Origin: Bacteroidales bacterium
GTDB taxonomy: Bacteria; Bacteroidota; Bacteroidia; Bacteroidales; VadinHA17
Length of the DNA stretch: 34,661 bases
Assembly (NCBI GenBank): GCA_021163295.1
Contig: JAGGXD010000227.1
Location: 1 to 34,661 of the forward strand
Direction of reading: 5' to 3'
The notes beneath the pieces were generated by a model. That model saw only the letters and a list, made by a program, of their open reading frames with translations, was not told the DNA's origin and ran no database searches. The translations under genes were made by a program, and so were the position numbers. Each line of letters opens with the position of its first letter. The stretch's first letter is position 1. This document shows positions 1 through 8,682 of the stretch, piece after piece.

Positions 1-2
1 CT

Positions 3-1841
3 GACCTGCTTATTCTTGGTGGGGGAATGGCTGCATGTGGTGCAGCTTTTGAGGCAGCTCACTGGGCAAAGAAAAATAATCTAAAAGTGACTTTAGTTGA
101 TAAAGCAGCAATGGAAAGAAGTGGTGCCGTGGCTATGGGTCTGTCTGCTATCAATATGTATATGGGATTAAAAGACGAAAAAAACAGTGTTGAGGATTAT
201 GTTAATTATGTAAAAACCGACCTGGTGGGAATTGCCCGGGATGACCTGGTAGCCAACATTGCCCGTCATGTTGATTCGTCAGTTCACCTGTTTGAGAAGT
301 GGGGACTGCCGATATGGAAAGATGATGATGGTAATTATGTAAATGAAGGGCGCTGGCAGATTATGATACATGGTGAATCTTATAAAAGTATTGTATCTGA
401 AGCCGCCAAGAATGCTCTGAAAGAACTTGGTGAAAATGGGCAGTATTTTGAAAGAATATTTATTACCGAACCGATAATGGAAGGTGATCGATGTGTTGGT
501 GCTGCGGGGTTTAGTGTCAGGGAGAATAAATTTTATATTTTCAAAGCAAAGGCTGTTCTTGATGTTATGGGTGGAGCAGTTCATATTTTTCGTCCCCGTT
601 CTGTAGGTGAAGGGCTTGGAAGATCATGGTATCCACCATTCAATTCAGGGGCAAGTGCCTATTTTACACTTAAGGCAGGGGCTGAGATGACATGCCAGGA
701 GGTTAGGTTTGTTCCTGTTCGTTTTAAAGATTCATACGGACCAGTAGGTGCATGGTTTCTTTTGTTTAAAGCGAAAGCAACAAATGCCAAAGGTGAAGAT
801 TATATGGTTACAAGAGCAGCTGAGCTTAAGAAATGGGCTCCATATGGTACTTCAAAACCTACACCTGCTAATCTCAGAAATTATCTTATGTTATTGGAGT
901 TGGAAGAAGGGAACGGACCAATTTATATGCGAACCGATGAAGCAATAAAAGAAATTGTTGCAAAAATACCTGATGAAAAAGAAGCTAAAAGAAAATTGAA
1001 AATGCTTGAATCGGAAGCATGGGAAGATTTTCTGGATATGACAATCAGCCAGGCACTGAACTGGGCTGCTCATAATATTATGCCTGAGAAACAACCTTCA
1101 GAAATTTCAGCCTGTGAGCCTTATTTTATAAGTTCACATTCAGGAGCTTCGGGAGCATGGATAAGCGGACCAAAAGATCTTGCTCCTTCAGATTATTTCT
1201 GGGGATATGATAATATGACAACTATCAGGGGACTGTTTGCTGCAGGTGATGCTTCTGGAGCCTCTTCTCATAAGTTCTCTTCGGGTTCATTTACCGAAGG
1301 CAGAATTGCAGCAAAGGCAGCTCTTGCTTTTTGCCTGGATAACCCTGAAACTGTTTCTGTTGATGAGACAAAAGTTCAGGAAATAAAAGAAAAAATATTG
1401 CAGCCTTTAGCTACATTTGAAGAGCATAAAGATTATGCGAATGATGAAGATGTAAATCCGAACTACATTAAACCGAAAATGTTCATGTTTCGCCTGCAAA
1501 AGATTATGGACGAATATGCAGGGGGTGCATCGGTTGGATTTAAAACATCGAAACCATTACTTGACAAAGGTCTTGAGTTCCTGCAATATATGAAAGAAGA
1601 TGCTGAAAAACTTGCGGCATCCGACCTGAACGAACTGATGCGCTGCTGGGAGAATATTCACCGGATGTGGCAGGCAGAATCACATATAAGAACCATCCTT
1701 TTCAGGGAAGAAACAAGGTGGCCGGGGTACTATTTCCGTACCGATTACCCTGAAATGAAAGAGGATTGGAAATGCTTTGCCAATTGTAAATGGAATCCTG
1801 ATACCGGTGATTGGGAGATGATTAGGAGGAAAGTTGAGTAA
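3..1841 (+). CDS. aprA: Adenylylsulfate (APS) reductase alpha subunit, 5'-truncated by window edge
   Basis: AprA is the FAD subunit of the cytoplasmic APS reductase, interconverting APS with sulfite and AMP. The reading frame is open to the window edge: DLLILGGGMAACGAAFEAA is the N-terminal dinucleotide-binding loop, so only a short N-terminus is missing (about 612 residues here; the family is about 630-665). Family signatures are GPVGAWFLLFKAKATNAKGE (near window base 740), EPYFISSHSGASGAWISGP (about 1120), and the FAD-binding stretch GLFAAGDASGASSHKFSSGS (about 1230). The fumarate reductase/succinate dehydrogenase flavoprotein fold is a relative, but these motifs are AprA-specific. Its partner aprB would normally lie directly upstream, outside the window. 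The stop overlaps the qmoA start by 8 bases, so the two are translationally coupled. The sequence alone cannot say whether it works towards sulfate reduction or sulfite oxidation. Confidence 0.93.
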   Translation, partial: DLLILGGGMAACGAAFEAAHWAKKNNLKVTLVDKAAMERSGAVAMGLSAINMYMGLKDEKNSVEDYVNYVKTDLVGIARDDLVANIARHVDSSVHLFEKWGLPIWKDDDGNYVNEGRWQIMIHGESYKSIVSEAAKNALKELGENGQYFERIFITEPIMEGDRCVGAAGFSVRENKFYIFKAKAVLDVMGGAVHIFRPRSVGEGLGRSWYPPFNSGASAYFTLKAGAEMTCQEVRFVPVRFKDSYGPVGAWFLLFKAKATNAKGEDYMVTRAAELKKWAPYGTSKPTPANLRNYLMLLELEEGNGPIYMRTDEAIKEIVAKIPDEKEAKRKLKMLESEAWEDFLDMTISQALNWAAHNIMPEKQPSEISACEPYFISSHSGASGAWISGPKDLAPSDYFWGYDNMTTIRGLFAAGDASGASSHKFSSGSFTEGRIAAKAALAFCLDNPETVSVDETKVQEIKEKILQPLATFEEHKDYANDEDVNPNYIKPKMFMFRLQKIMDEYAGGASVGFKTSKPLLDKGLEFLQYMKEDAEKLAASDLNELMRCWENIHRMWQAESHIRTILFREETRWPGYYFRTDYPEMKEDWKCFANCKWNPDTGDWEMIRRKVE

Positions 1842-3093
1842 GGCGAGTAGTATATCAATCCCACATAACAAACCCACTTTAGTTGTCGGTGGTGGTATCA
1901 GCGGAATAACAACTGCAGTTGAAATAGCGGAGGTTGGAAAGGAAGTTATACTGATTGAGCAGAAGCCTTACCTGGGTGGGAATGTTATTAAAATGAACAA
2001 TTATTTTCCGAAATTATGTCCGCCTGCATGTGGACTGGAAATTAACTTCAGAAGGATAAGACAAAACAGCCGTATTAAATATTATACTTCAACAACACTA
2101 CTCGAAATTTCAGGTGAGAAAAATAATTTCAATGTCAAATTGCTTTCAGCACCACAATATGTAAAGGATAATTGCACCGCATGTGGGAAATGTGTTGAGG
2201 TCTGCCCGGAGGAGAGAGATGATGAATTTAATTATGGCTTCACCAAAACAAAGGCAATCTATTTCCCGCATGAAATGGCTTTTCCTGCGAAATTTTCTAT
2301 TGATGACCGGTATTGTAAAATGGAATCGTGCAATAAGTGCGTTGAGGTATGTGAATATGATGCGATTGATCTTTCAGCGAAAGAAAAGTTTATTTTTCTC
2401 GAAGTAAGCTCGGTGGTTTTTGCAACAGGCTGGAAGAATTATGATGCAGGTTTAATAAAAAACATGCATTATTCTGATTTTAAAAATGTTGTTACTAATG
2501 TTGAGTTTGAGCGATTGATAGCATCAAACGGACCGGGAGAAGAAAAACTGACCAGACCGTCAGATAATAAAGAGCCCAAGGAAGTTGTATTTGTTCAATG
2601 TGCCGGTTCGCGCGATGAGAATTATCTTCCCTATTGTTCGGCTGTTTGTTGTTCAGCTTCGCTAAAGCATGCATTGTCAATACAAGAAAAATATCCTGAT
2701 AGCAGAATAAAAATATTCTATATTGATTTGCGGGTAGCAGGACGAAACGAGGATTTTTTATCGAAGGTTGAAGAAAATGAAAACATTGATCTTATAAAGG
2801 GTAAAGTAGCTAAGATTGAGGAGATTAGTGAAACAAAGAATTTAGTAGTTGAAGCAGAAAATGTCCTTATAGGGAAAAAGATAAAGCATGAAGCCGATCT
2901 GGTTGTGCTTGCAACAGGTATTGTTCCTGTAATTACAAACTTAAATCTAAACAAAGATCAAAATGGTTTTCTGACTGAGATACAGCAGGAAGGGATACAT
3001 GTAGTATCATGTTGCAAAAAACCCATGGATGTTTCATCATCAGTAAAAGATGCTACTGCCGCAGCATTAAAAGCTATTCAATTAACCGGTTAA
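1834..3093 (+). CDS. qmoA: QmoA-like FAD/Fe-S subunit of the quinone-interacting oxidoreductase
   Basis: QmoA is a heterodisulfide-reductase-A-like flavoprotein that exchanges electrons with APS reductase. The 419 residues match the usual QmoA length (about 410). Visible parts are an N-terminal FAD loop (VVGGGISGITTAVEIAEVG), the Cys segment LCPPACGLEINF, and a ferredoxin-like insert with CTACGKCVEVCP and CNKCVEVCEYDA. The HdrA signature FVQCAGSRDENYLPYCSAVC and a C-terminal FAD-binding part (VVLATGIVP; PMDVSSSVKDATAAALKA) follow. The start is TTG at 1834, chosen because AGGAGGA lies just upstream and the FAD loop follows at the expected distance. It overlaps the aprA stop. A stand-alone HdrA is the alternative, but the aprA-qmoA-qmoB order argues for QmoA. 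Confidence 0.88.
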   Translation: MSKASSISIPHNKPTLVVGGGISGITTAVEIAEVGKEVILIEQKPYLGGNVIKMNNYFPKLCPPACGLEINFRRIRQNSRIKYYTSTTLLEISGEKNNFNVKLLSAPQYVKDNCTACGKCVEVCPEERDDEFNYGFTKTKAIYFPHEMAFPAKFSIDDRYCKMESCNKCVEVCEYDAIDLSAKEKFIFLEVSSVVFATGWKNYDAGLIKNMHYSDFKNVVTNVEFERLIASNGPGEEKLTRPSDNKEPKEVVFVQCAGSRDENYLPYCSAVCCSASLKHALSIQEKYPDSRIKIFYIDLRVAGRNEDFLSKVEENENIDLIKGKVAKIEEISETKNLVVEAENVLIGKKIKHEADLVVLATGIVPVITNLNLNKDQNGFLTEIQQEGIHVVSCCKKPMDVSSSVKDATAAALKAIQLTG

Positions 3094-3104
3094 AACTGTA
3101 GAAA

Positions 3105-5222
3105 TTGGAAAAAAAGACGGGTGTATATATTTGTTCGGGATGCGAAATTGGTAAGAGTGTAAATATTGAGAAACTCAGCCAGATCGTAATTGATGAACAG
3201 AATATCACTGTTTGTAAAAACCATTCTTCGCTTTGTTCGGTTGAAGGATATGAACTGATAAGTAAGGATATTGAAAAGGAAAAGTTAGACAGTGTAGTAA
3301 TTGCAGCATGTTCACCAAGGGTTAAAACCAGGATATTTGATTTTCCTGAAAATATTATTTGCGAAAGGGTTAATTTACGGGAACAGGTTGTTTGGTGTTA
3401 TGAACCGGGAGAGGAAGATACACAGATGGCTGCTGAAGACTACCTGAGAATGGGTATTGCCAAAGTGAAAAATATTTCAAATCCCAAACCATATATTACA
3501 GATAATATTAGTTCGGATATCCTTGTTGTTGGTGGCGGAATAACCGGTATAACTGCTTCTATTGAGGGAGCAAAAGCAGGATACACTATACATTTGATTG
3601 AAAAGGAAGAAACCCTTGGAGGCTGGTCGGGTAAATTATATAAGCAGATTCCCGATAAGGAGCCTTACAATACACTAATTGAGCCTGTGGTAACAGAAAA
3701 GATCAGGGAGGTTGAAGGCAATCCCGGTATCATTGTATATAAGTCGACTACTATTACCAAAATTTCCGGTCAGCCCGGAAAATTTGAAGTAGTTATAAAA
3801 AACGGACAGGAGCAAAGGATCACTGTCGGGTCAATTGTTGCTTCAATGGGATGGAAACCATATGATGCAAATGCACTGCCTCATCTGGGTTATGGTAAGT
3901 ACAAAAATGTTCTTACCAATGTTGAGTTCGAAGAATTTATAAAAGAGAATCCCCAAAGACAATTACCAAAAAGTATTCTTTTTATTCAGTGTGCCGGGTC
4001 AAGGGATAAAGATCATCTGCCTTATTGTTCATCATTTTGTTGTGGTACCACACTTAAGCAGGCTAAATATATCCGGGATATAAGTCCGGAAACTTTGATA
4101 TTTATTATATATAAAGATATCCGCACTCCTGGTTTGTTAGAAGAGTTTTATAAAGAGGTACAGAAAAATGATTACCTGTTTTTGATTAAAGGCGAGATTA
4201 ATGAAATAAAAGAAAAAGATAGCAGACTTGAAATTATAGTTAAGAACACCTTGTTTGACGAAAATATTGAAATTACTGCAGATATGATTGTTCTTGCTAC
4301 AGGCATGACACCTGCCGGGACTGAAGATTTGAATCTTACCTATCGCCTGGGAAAAGGATTACCTGAATTGAAATATAATTTTTCCGATTCTCATTTTATT
4401 TGTTTTCCTTACGAAACAAGACGTACGGGGATTTATGCTGCCGGTAGTTTAAGAGTTCCCATGGATATTCCCTCTTCGATTGAAGATGCACAGGGAGCAA
4501 TGCTAAAAGCCATTCAGTGTATTGAAGCAACTAAGAGGGGAGAGGCGGTACACCCGCGTTCAGGAGATAAATCATATCCCGATCTGTATCTTGAAAGATG
4601 TACCGATTGTAAAAGATGCACGGAAGAGTGCCCGTTTGGTGCATATGATGAAACGGAAAAAGGAACCCCACTTCCTAACCCGACCCGTTGCAGACGCTGC
4701 GGAATATGCGTGGGATCGTGTCCTGAGAGAGTAATTAGCTTTTCAGACTTTTCTATTAATAGTGTCTCGGCAATGATCAAATCAATTAATGTGCCTGACG
4801 AGTTTGAAGAAAAGCCCAGGATACTGGTATTTGTTTGTGAAAATGATGCTTATCCGGCATTAGATCTGGCAGGAAGAAAAGGACTGAGATATAGTCCGTA
4901 TGTTAGGATCATCCCGGTCAGGTGTATTGGTTCAATAAATAATGTATGGATCTCTGATGCACTTTCCAAAGGTTTCGATGGGATATTACAAATTGGTTGT
5001 AAACCCGGTGACGATTACCAGTGTCATTTTATTCATGGTAGTGAATTAACTGAAACCAGGGGTGAAAATTTACAGGAAACCCTTGAAACAATGATGCTGG
5101 AGCCGGAACGAATAAAAACTGAGTTTGTTGAAATTACCGATTATTATAAGATAACGGAAATTATCAATGAATATGTTGAGACGATAGAAGAAATAGGACC
5201 GAATCCTTTTAAGGGAATGTGA
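3105..5222 (+). CDS. qmoB: QmoB-like FAD/Fe-S subunit with C-terminal MvhD-type domain
   Basis: QmoB is the second HdrA-like soluble subunit of the Qmo complex. Seen in the 705 residues: an N-terminal Cys region (GVYICSGCEIGKS), an FAD loop (ILVVGGGITGITASIEGAKAG, around residue 143), and the HdrA signature FIQCAGSRDKDHLPYCSSFC. These are followed by two [4Fe-4S] motifs (CTDCKRCTEECPFGAYDE and CRRCGICVGSCPERV, around residues 500-545) and a C-terminal MvhD/FrhD-type domain (LVFVCENDAYPALDLAG ... IPVRCIGSI ... GCKPGDDYQC). It begins with TTG at 3105, 11 bases after qmoA, and no better ATG is present. The membrane subunit QmoC, normally next, is absent: the following gene is convergent and only 8 bases away. 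Electrons may instead pass to HdrBC-like or unlinked membrane proteins (inference). Confidence 0.87.
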   Translation: MEKKTGVYICSGCEIGKSVNIEKLSQIVIDEQNITVCKNHSSLCSVEGYELISKDIEKEKLDSVVIAACSPRVKTRIFDFPENIICERVNLREQVVWCYEPGEEDTQMAAEDYLRMGIAKVKNISNPKPYITDNISSDILVVGGGITGITASIEGAKAGYTIHLIEKEETLGGWSGKLYKQIPDKEPYNTLIEPVVTEKIREVEGNPGIIVYKSTTITKISGQPGKFEVVIKNGQEQRITVGSIVASMGWKPYDANALPHLGYGKYKNVLTNVEFEEFIKENPQRQLPKSILFIQCAGSRDKDHLPYCSSFCCGTTLKQAKYIRDISPETLIFIIYKDIRTPGLLEEFYKEVQKNDYLFLIKGEINEIKEKDSRLEIIVKNTLFDENIEITADMIVLATGMTPAGTEDLNLTYRLGKGLPELKYNFSDSHFICFPYETRRTGIYAAGSLRVPMDIPSSIEDAQGAMLKAIQCIEATKRGEAVHPRSGDKSYPDLYLERCTDCKRCTEECPFGAYDETEKGTPLPNPTRCRRCGICVGSCPERVISFSDFSINSVSAMIKSINVPDEFEEKPRILVFVCENDAYPALDLAGRKGLRYSPYVRIIPVRCIGSINNVWISDALSKGFDGILQIGCKPGDDYQCHFIHGSELTETRGENLQETLETMMLEPERIKTEFVEITDYYKITEIINEYVETIEEIGPNPFKGM

Positions 5223-5230
5223 ACTCCTTT

Positions 5231-6529
5231 CTACATACTTCTTTGCGTTCTGTATCCGAATATTGTAATAATAATAAAGCTTATCAGGGGAATAGTAAAC
5301 GAAACGTTTACAGCAGGCATTGAAAACAGAGTGTCGAGGTTAATAATTGAAGCTTGCAAGGGAGGTAAAACTGAACCACCCAGTATAGCCATAATTAAAC
5401 CTGCGGCACCTATTTTAGCATCTTCGCCCAAACCTTTAAGTGATATGCCGTATATTGTAGGAAACATAAGTGACATACAGGCTGAAATACCAACAAGAAA
5501 ATAAAGACCTGCAACTCCCTGGATAAAGATAGTCCCAAGAGTAAGGGCCGTTCCTGCTATTGCAAGGAGCATAATCAATTTGCCGGGTTTGATATATTTC
5601 AGAATAAATGTAAAAATGAAACGACTAACGCAAAAGATGATCATAGCAACTATATTGTATTGCTGTGATAATACTTCAGCATCTTTTTCAGCCATTCCCT
5701 GACTTATAAATATTCTTGTACCATAATGAATAATGAAGGTCCAGCACATTATTTGCGCACCAACGTAGAAAAATTGAGCAATAACTCCTTCACGATATCT
5801 TTTATTTGAGAGCAACCGCTTAAGTGTAAGGAACAGGTGAACTTTGTGATTACTTTCTTCATTCTTTGGCATTTTAACCAGAGCAATAATAATAAACATA
5901 ACGATAATTATCAGTCCGATAATAATATACGGGCTACTAAGGATATCCAGATCGTGGACTTTTACTGCTTCAAACTCCTCTTGCGAAAGAATATTACGTG
6001 CATTTGTATCCCTTGGATCAAGTCGTGCCTGGATAAAATTCATTGCAACCCACATTCCGAGCAGTGACCCCATGGGGTTAAAAGCCTGAGCAAAATTCAG
6101 ACGACGTGTAGCAGTTTCTTCTGATCCCATTGAAAGGATATATGGATTAGCACTGGTTTCCAGGAAAGAAAGACCACAGGTAAGAATAAAATATGCAATA
6201 AGAAAAGGAGCGAATAATCCGGACATATTAGCGGGAATAAAAAGCAATGCACCGGTTGCGTATAAACCAAGTCCTACCAATATACCTGCTTTATAATTGA
6301 ATTTTCTGATGAACATTGCTGCAGGAAACGCCATTATAAAATACCCGCCATAAAATGCTACCTGCACTAAAGTTCCACCTGTGGCAGACATCCTAAAGAT
6401 TTTCGAGAATGTCTTTACCATGGGATTTGTAATATCATTGGCAAATCCCCATAATGCAAAGCAGGCTGTAATTAAAACAAATGGAACAAGAATATTCCTT
6501 GCAATCACTAAATTCTTTTCATTTTTCAT
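5231..6529 (-). CDS. fucP: FucP-type sugar:H+ symporter (MFS)
   Basis: This is a major facilitator superfamily permease of the fucose/glucose/galactose H+ symporter group, in the inner membrane. About 12 hydrophobic segments are visible. Family hallmarks are LVPFVLITACFALWGFAND at the N-terminus, QVAFYGGYFIMAFPAAMFIR and ETSANPYILSMG. The ATG at 6529 gives the usual short N-terminal tail (MKNEKNLVIARN). A GTG at 6571 would add 14 residues but abuts an interspersed repeat and has no clear ribosome binding site, so it was not preferred. The end is convergent with qmoB. Fucose is the best-known substrate of the family; the actual sugar is not determined by sequence. The nearby kinase (18182-19282) and mutarotase (20156-21343) also act on sugars, but are too distant to call one operon. 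Confidence 0.83.
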   Translation of the reverse strand: MKNEKNLVIARNILVPFVLITACFALWGFANDITNPMVKTFSKIFRMSATGGTLVQVAFYGGYFIMAFPAAMFIRKFNYKAGILVGLGLYATGALLFIPANMSGLFAPFLIAYFILTCGLSFLETSANPYILSMGSEETATRRLNFAQAFNPMGSLLGMWVAMNFIQARLDPRDTNARNILSQEEFEAVKVHDLDILSSPYIIIGLIIIVMFIIIALVKMPKNEESNHKVHLFLTLKRLLSNKRYREGVIAQFFYVGAQIMCWTFIIHYGTRIFISQGMAEKDAEVLSQQYNIVAMIIFCVSRFIFTFILKYIKPGKLIMLLAIAGTALTLGTIFIQGVAGLYFLVGISACMSLMFPTIYGISLKGLGEDAKIGAAGLIMAILGGSVLPPLQASIINLDTLFSMPAVNVSFTIPLISFIIITIFGYRTQRSM

Positions 6530-6584
6530 ATTCTGGCAGATATAATTATTGGCTTCTTTTTCTTTACTCACCCACTCAACTTTT

Positions 6585-6608
6585 TATGCTGAGCGTAGTC
6601 GAAGCATA
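6585..6608. repeat. Short palindromic interspersed repeat
   Basis: A 24-base element has arms TATGCT/AGCATA around GAGCGTAGTCGA. Near-identical strings are widespread between genes in Bacteroidota genomes (general knowledge). Here it sits between the permease and the secreted cyclophilin and could act as a weak hairpin. The string TGCTGAGCATAGC near 34614 looks like a degraded relative. Confidence 0.5.
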
Positions 6609-6610
6609 GT

Positions 6611-7216
6611 TCACTCTAACCGCATTATATCCAAAATAATAACCGGCTTATCCAACATCTGCCCCGTATTATCCAGCTTCTGAATTTTTCTAACAACATC
6701 CATTCCTTTAACCACTTTACCAAAGGCAGCAAAACCCTGACCATCCGGGTTTCGTTTACCTCCATAATCAAGTTCCGGTTGGTCATTTATACAAATAAAA
6801 AATTCAGAACTTGCCGAACCGGGTTTATCACGCGCCATTGAGAGGGTCCCATCCAAATGCTTTATTCCGGTTATATCAGTAGTTTCATGTATAATCGGTT
6901 CTAATCCGGGAATAGAATCATCCCATCCCAGTCCCCCTTGTATCACCTCGATTTTAATATCATTATCCGGTTGGTTTTCCATACTTACAACCCTGTAAAA
7001 ACTAGTATTCCTGAACATCCCCTTTTTTATACACTCCAAAAAATTAGTTGCTGTAACAGGAGCTTCTTTTTCGAATATTTCAATTTCAATTTCTCCAATT
7101 TCAGTAGAGATACAAACAATTGGATTTTTACTTTTAATTGATTCCTCCTGGCAAAATGTTTCAATGCCGGTAAATGTTAATAAAAGGGGTAAGAAGAATA
7201 ATGCCATTTTTTTCAC
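6611..7216 (-). CDS. Secreted cyclophilin-type peptidyl-prolyl isomerase
   Basis: This is a 201-residue cyclophilin catalysing cis-trans isomerisation of prolyl bonds. MKKMALFFLPLLLTFTGIETFCQ is a signal peptide, so it acts in the periplasm or at the outer membrane. Visible core motifs are GEIEIEIFEKEAPVTATNFL, NTSFYRVV (catalytic Arg kept, the usual FHR is FYR), VIQGG, GTLSMAR and SSEFFICIND, with the C-terminal FAAFGKVVKGMDVV. This is the short-loop bacterial PpiA/B type, unlike the eukaryote-like copy at 9691-10197. It lies 82 bases downstream of the exonuclease on the same strand, so it may be cotranscribed with it and the Crp/Fnr regulator. Confidence 0.88.
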   Translation of the reverse strand: MKKMALFFLPLLLTFTGIETFCQEESIKSKNPIVCISTEIGEIEIEIFEKEAPVTATNFLECIKKGMFRNTSFYRVVSMENQPDNDIKIEVIQGGLGWDDSIPGLEPIIHETTDITGIKHLDGTLSMARDKPGSASSEFFICINDQPELDYGGKRNPDGQGFAAFGKVVKGMDVVRKIQKLDNTGQMLDKPVIILDIMRLE

Positions 7217-7298
7217 GACTTATTTTATTTTTATTGTTTCTTCAATAATTTAAATTCGTGCATTTGTGGCTTCATATATTTTTGGAGTGGACTCAAAA

Positions 7299-7868
7299 TT
7301 AAATTATTCCTATTCTTTTCAATTCCCAGAAACATTTTGCTGTTGCAGTAATATCAGCAGCTGCATTGTGGGCTTCTTTAAATCCTGTATTGAATAATTT
7401 GTAATGCAATTCTGACAACTTTGGCCATTTATAACCATAAGGTCCGGCAAGTGCACAGAAATTTGTCGTGTCTTTCATTGTACAAATTTTACTTTTTGCC
7501 GGTAATAGATTCTGCAATCCAGCCCGCAAAAATTCTGCACCGACAATCTTCTCATCAAAACTTATGTTATGTGCAACAAGAAATTCTGCCTGACTCACTA
7601 AAGATTGAAAAGTTTGTAAAACTGTCAATAAAGGTTCTCCCTCACTTATAGCTCTTTCTGTTGTTATACCATGAATACGGGAGACATCTGCTGGAATGGT
7701 GAAACCTTCCGGCTTAATGATAAAATCATCACCGGAAATTTTATTACCATCTCTGTCATAGTATAAATAAGCCAATTGCACCAGTCTTGGCCAATTATTC
7801 AAGTCAGTTATAGGTGCTTTCCAATTTCGTGGTAGTCCTGTTGTTTCTGTGTCAAAAAATAAATACAT
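7299..7868 (-). CDS. DEDDh 3'-5' exonuclease (DnaQ/epsilon-like)
   Basis: This 189-residue exonuclease belongs to the DNA polymerase III epsilon superfamily. Motif ExoI is FFDTETTGLP (Asp, Glu metal ligands), ExoII is LVAHNISFDEKIV (Asp), and ExoIII is EAHNAAADITATAKCF (His, Asp), so all five catalytic DEDDh residues are present. It lacks polymerase, BRCT or GIY-YIG extensions, so it is a stand-alone exonuclease used in repair or nucleotide trimming rather than certainly DnaQ. It starts 39 bases after the regulator stop on the same strand, so the two are probably cotranscribed. Confidence 0.85.
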   Translation of the reverse strand: MYLFFDTETTGLPRNWKAPITDLNNWPRLVQLAYLYYDRDGNKISGDDFIIKPEGFTIPADVSRIHGITTERAISEGEPLLTVLQTFQSLVSQAEFLVAHNISFDEKIVGAEFLRAGLQNLLPAKSKICTMKDTTNFCALAGPYGYKWPKLSELHYKLFNTGFKEAHNAAADITATAKCFWELKRIGII

Positions 7869-7907
7869 AATTAAATTATTTGTTATTATTCACTATAAAC
7901 TTCTTCT

Positions 7908-8573
7908 CTATTTAATTAATTCAATAAGCGCATTTTTATTTAATATCTCAACTTGCTTCTTTTCAATTTTAATAAGTCCTTCATTTTGCATTTCTCCAAC
8001 AATTCTGGCAAATGAAGGCCGGGTAACACCAAATAATTCTGCTAACTGTTGCTGAGTTTGTTTTAGATCAACAATATAATAATCTTCTTTGGCAAGCTCT
8101 AATATGTATTGTGCAAATTTACTTTTAATTGTAGTAAAAGAAAGGAACCTGATTTTATTTGATAAAAATTGGCTTCGGTTCGATATAGCATTAAGGAAAT
8201 TATTCAGGATTCTTACATCCGATTGAAAAAGCTTCAAAAATTCATTTTTATGTATAATTAATAGTTCGGTATCCATTACAGCTTCAACAGTAACGGGAAA
8301 TTTATTATTTTTTCCAAAAATGAAGGCTATTGCAAGAGGCATAGGAGCATGAATATCTTCAATTTTAATTACTTTACCTGAATAATCAAACATCTCTCCC
8401 TTAACATAACCTTTTAAAATAATTATTAAATAATTACACTCTTCGCCATTGAGTGCAACTATATCTTTCGGTTTATATTTTTTAATTTGATAATTTATTT
8501 TATTCAGCAGATTCTTTATATCTGATTCACTGAGGCCTTTGAATATTATTGAATCGGAAAGTGTTTTATACAT
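7908..8573 (-). CDS. Crp/Fnr-family transcriptional regulator
   Basis: This 221-residue protein has an N-terminal cyclic-nucleotide-binding-like sensor domain (about residues 1-125) and a C-terminal winged helix (about 145-215). The recognition-helix region is QTQQQLAELFGVTRPSFARI. No Fnr-type N-terminal cysteine cluster is visible, so it is not a classical oxygen-sensing Fnr. Divergence from a ferredoxin-like gene resembles HcpR-type regulators, which control hcp/frdX for nitrosative stress and, in Desulfovibrio, also sat/apr genes; that assignment is inference. A perfect 16-bp dyad at 8603-8618 overlaps the -33 position of its own promoter, so autoregulation is likely. Confidence 0.85.
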   Translation of the reverse strand: MYKTLSDSIIFKGLSESDIKNLLNKINYQIKKYKPKDIVALNGEECNYLIIILKGYVKGEMFDYSGKVIKIEDIHAPMPLAIAFIFGKNNKFPVTVEAVMDTELLIIHKNEFLKLFQSDVRILNNFLNAISNRSQFLSNKIRFLSFTTIKSKFAQYILELAKEDYYIVDLKQTQQQLAELFGVTRPSFARIVGEMQNEGLIKIEKKQVEILNKNALIELIK

Positions 8574-8577
8574 AACT

Positions 8578-8585
8578 CAAATGTA
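8578..8585 (-). promoter_or_regulatory. Bacteroidota -7 box for the Crp/Fnr gene
   Basis: Read on the minus strand this is TACATTTG, a perfect TAnnTTTG. It sits directly before the ATG at 8573, so the transcript would be almost leaderless. No TTTG is found at -33. The Crp/Fnr dyad edge occupies that place (17-base gap from box to dyad). Confidence 0.55.
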
Positions 8586-8602
8586 TATAAATATCTGCTG
8601 AA

Positions 8603-8618
8603 TGTAACATATGTTACA
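8603..8618. promoter_or_regulatory. Crp/Fnr-type operator, perfect 16-bp palindrome
   Basis: TGTAACATATGTTACA reads identically on both strands (TGTAAC-N4-GTTACA), which fits the half-sites of Crp/Fnr family dimers. It lies between the divergent regulator and ferredoxin-like genes. It is 21 bases from the plus-strand -7 box, which puts its centre near -41, the class II activation position. It is 17 bases from the minus-strand -7 box. Both promoters lack a -33 TTTG. Confidence 0.75.
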
Positions 8619-8639
8619 GTTTTAGGTTTTGAATGACCG

Positions 8640-8647
8640 TATTTTTG
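8640..8647 (+). promoter_or_regulatory. Bacteroidota -7 box for the ferredoxin-like gene
   Basis: TATTTTTG matches TAnnTTTG and lies 35 bases before the ATG at 8683. The expected -33 TTTG is replaced by the last bases of the Crp/Fnr dyad, as in an activator-dependent promoter. Confidence 0.5.
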
Positions 8648-8682
8648 TATTTGAAAAACATTTTAAAGTAAAGAAAAATACA

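Noticed and set aside
8629-8682. TTG start for the ferredoxin-like protein
   Set aside because: It would start upstream of the -7 box at 8640 and adds non-conserved residues; ATG at 8683 directly precedes the ferredoxin domain.
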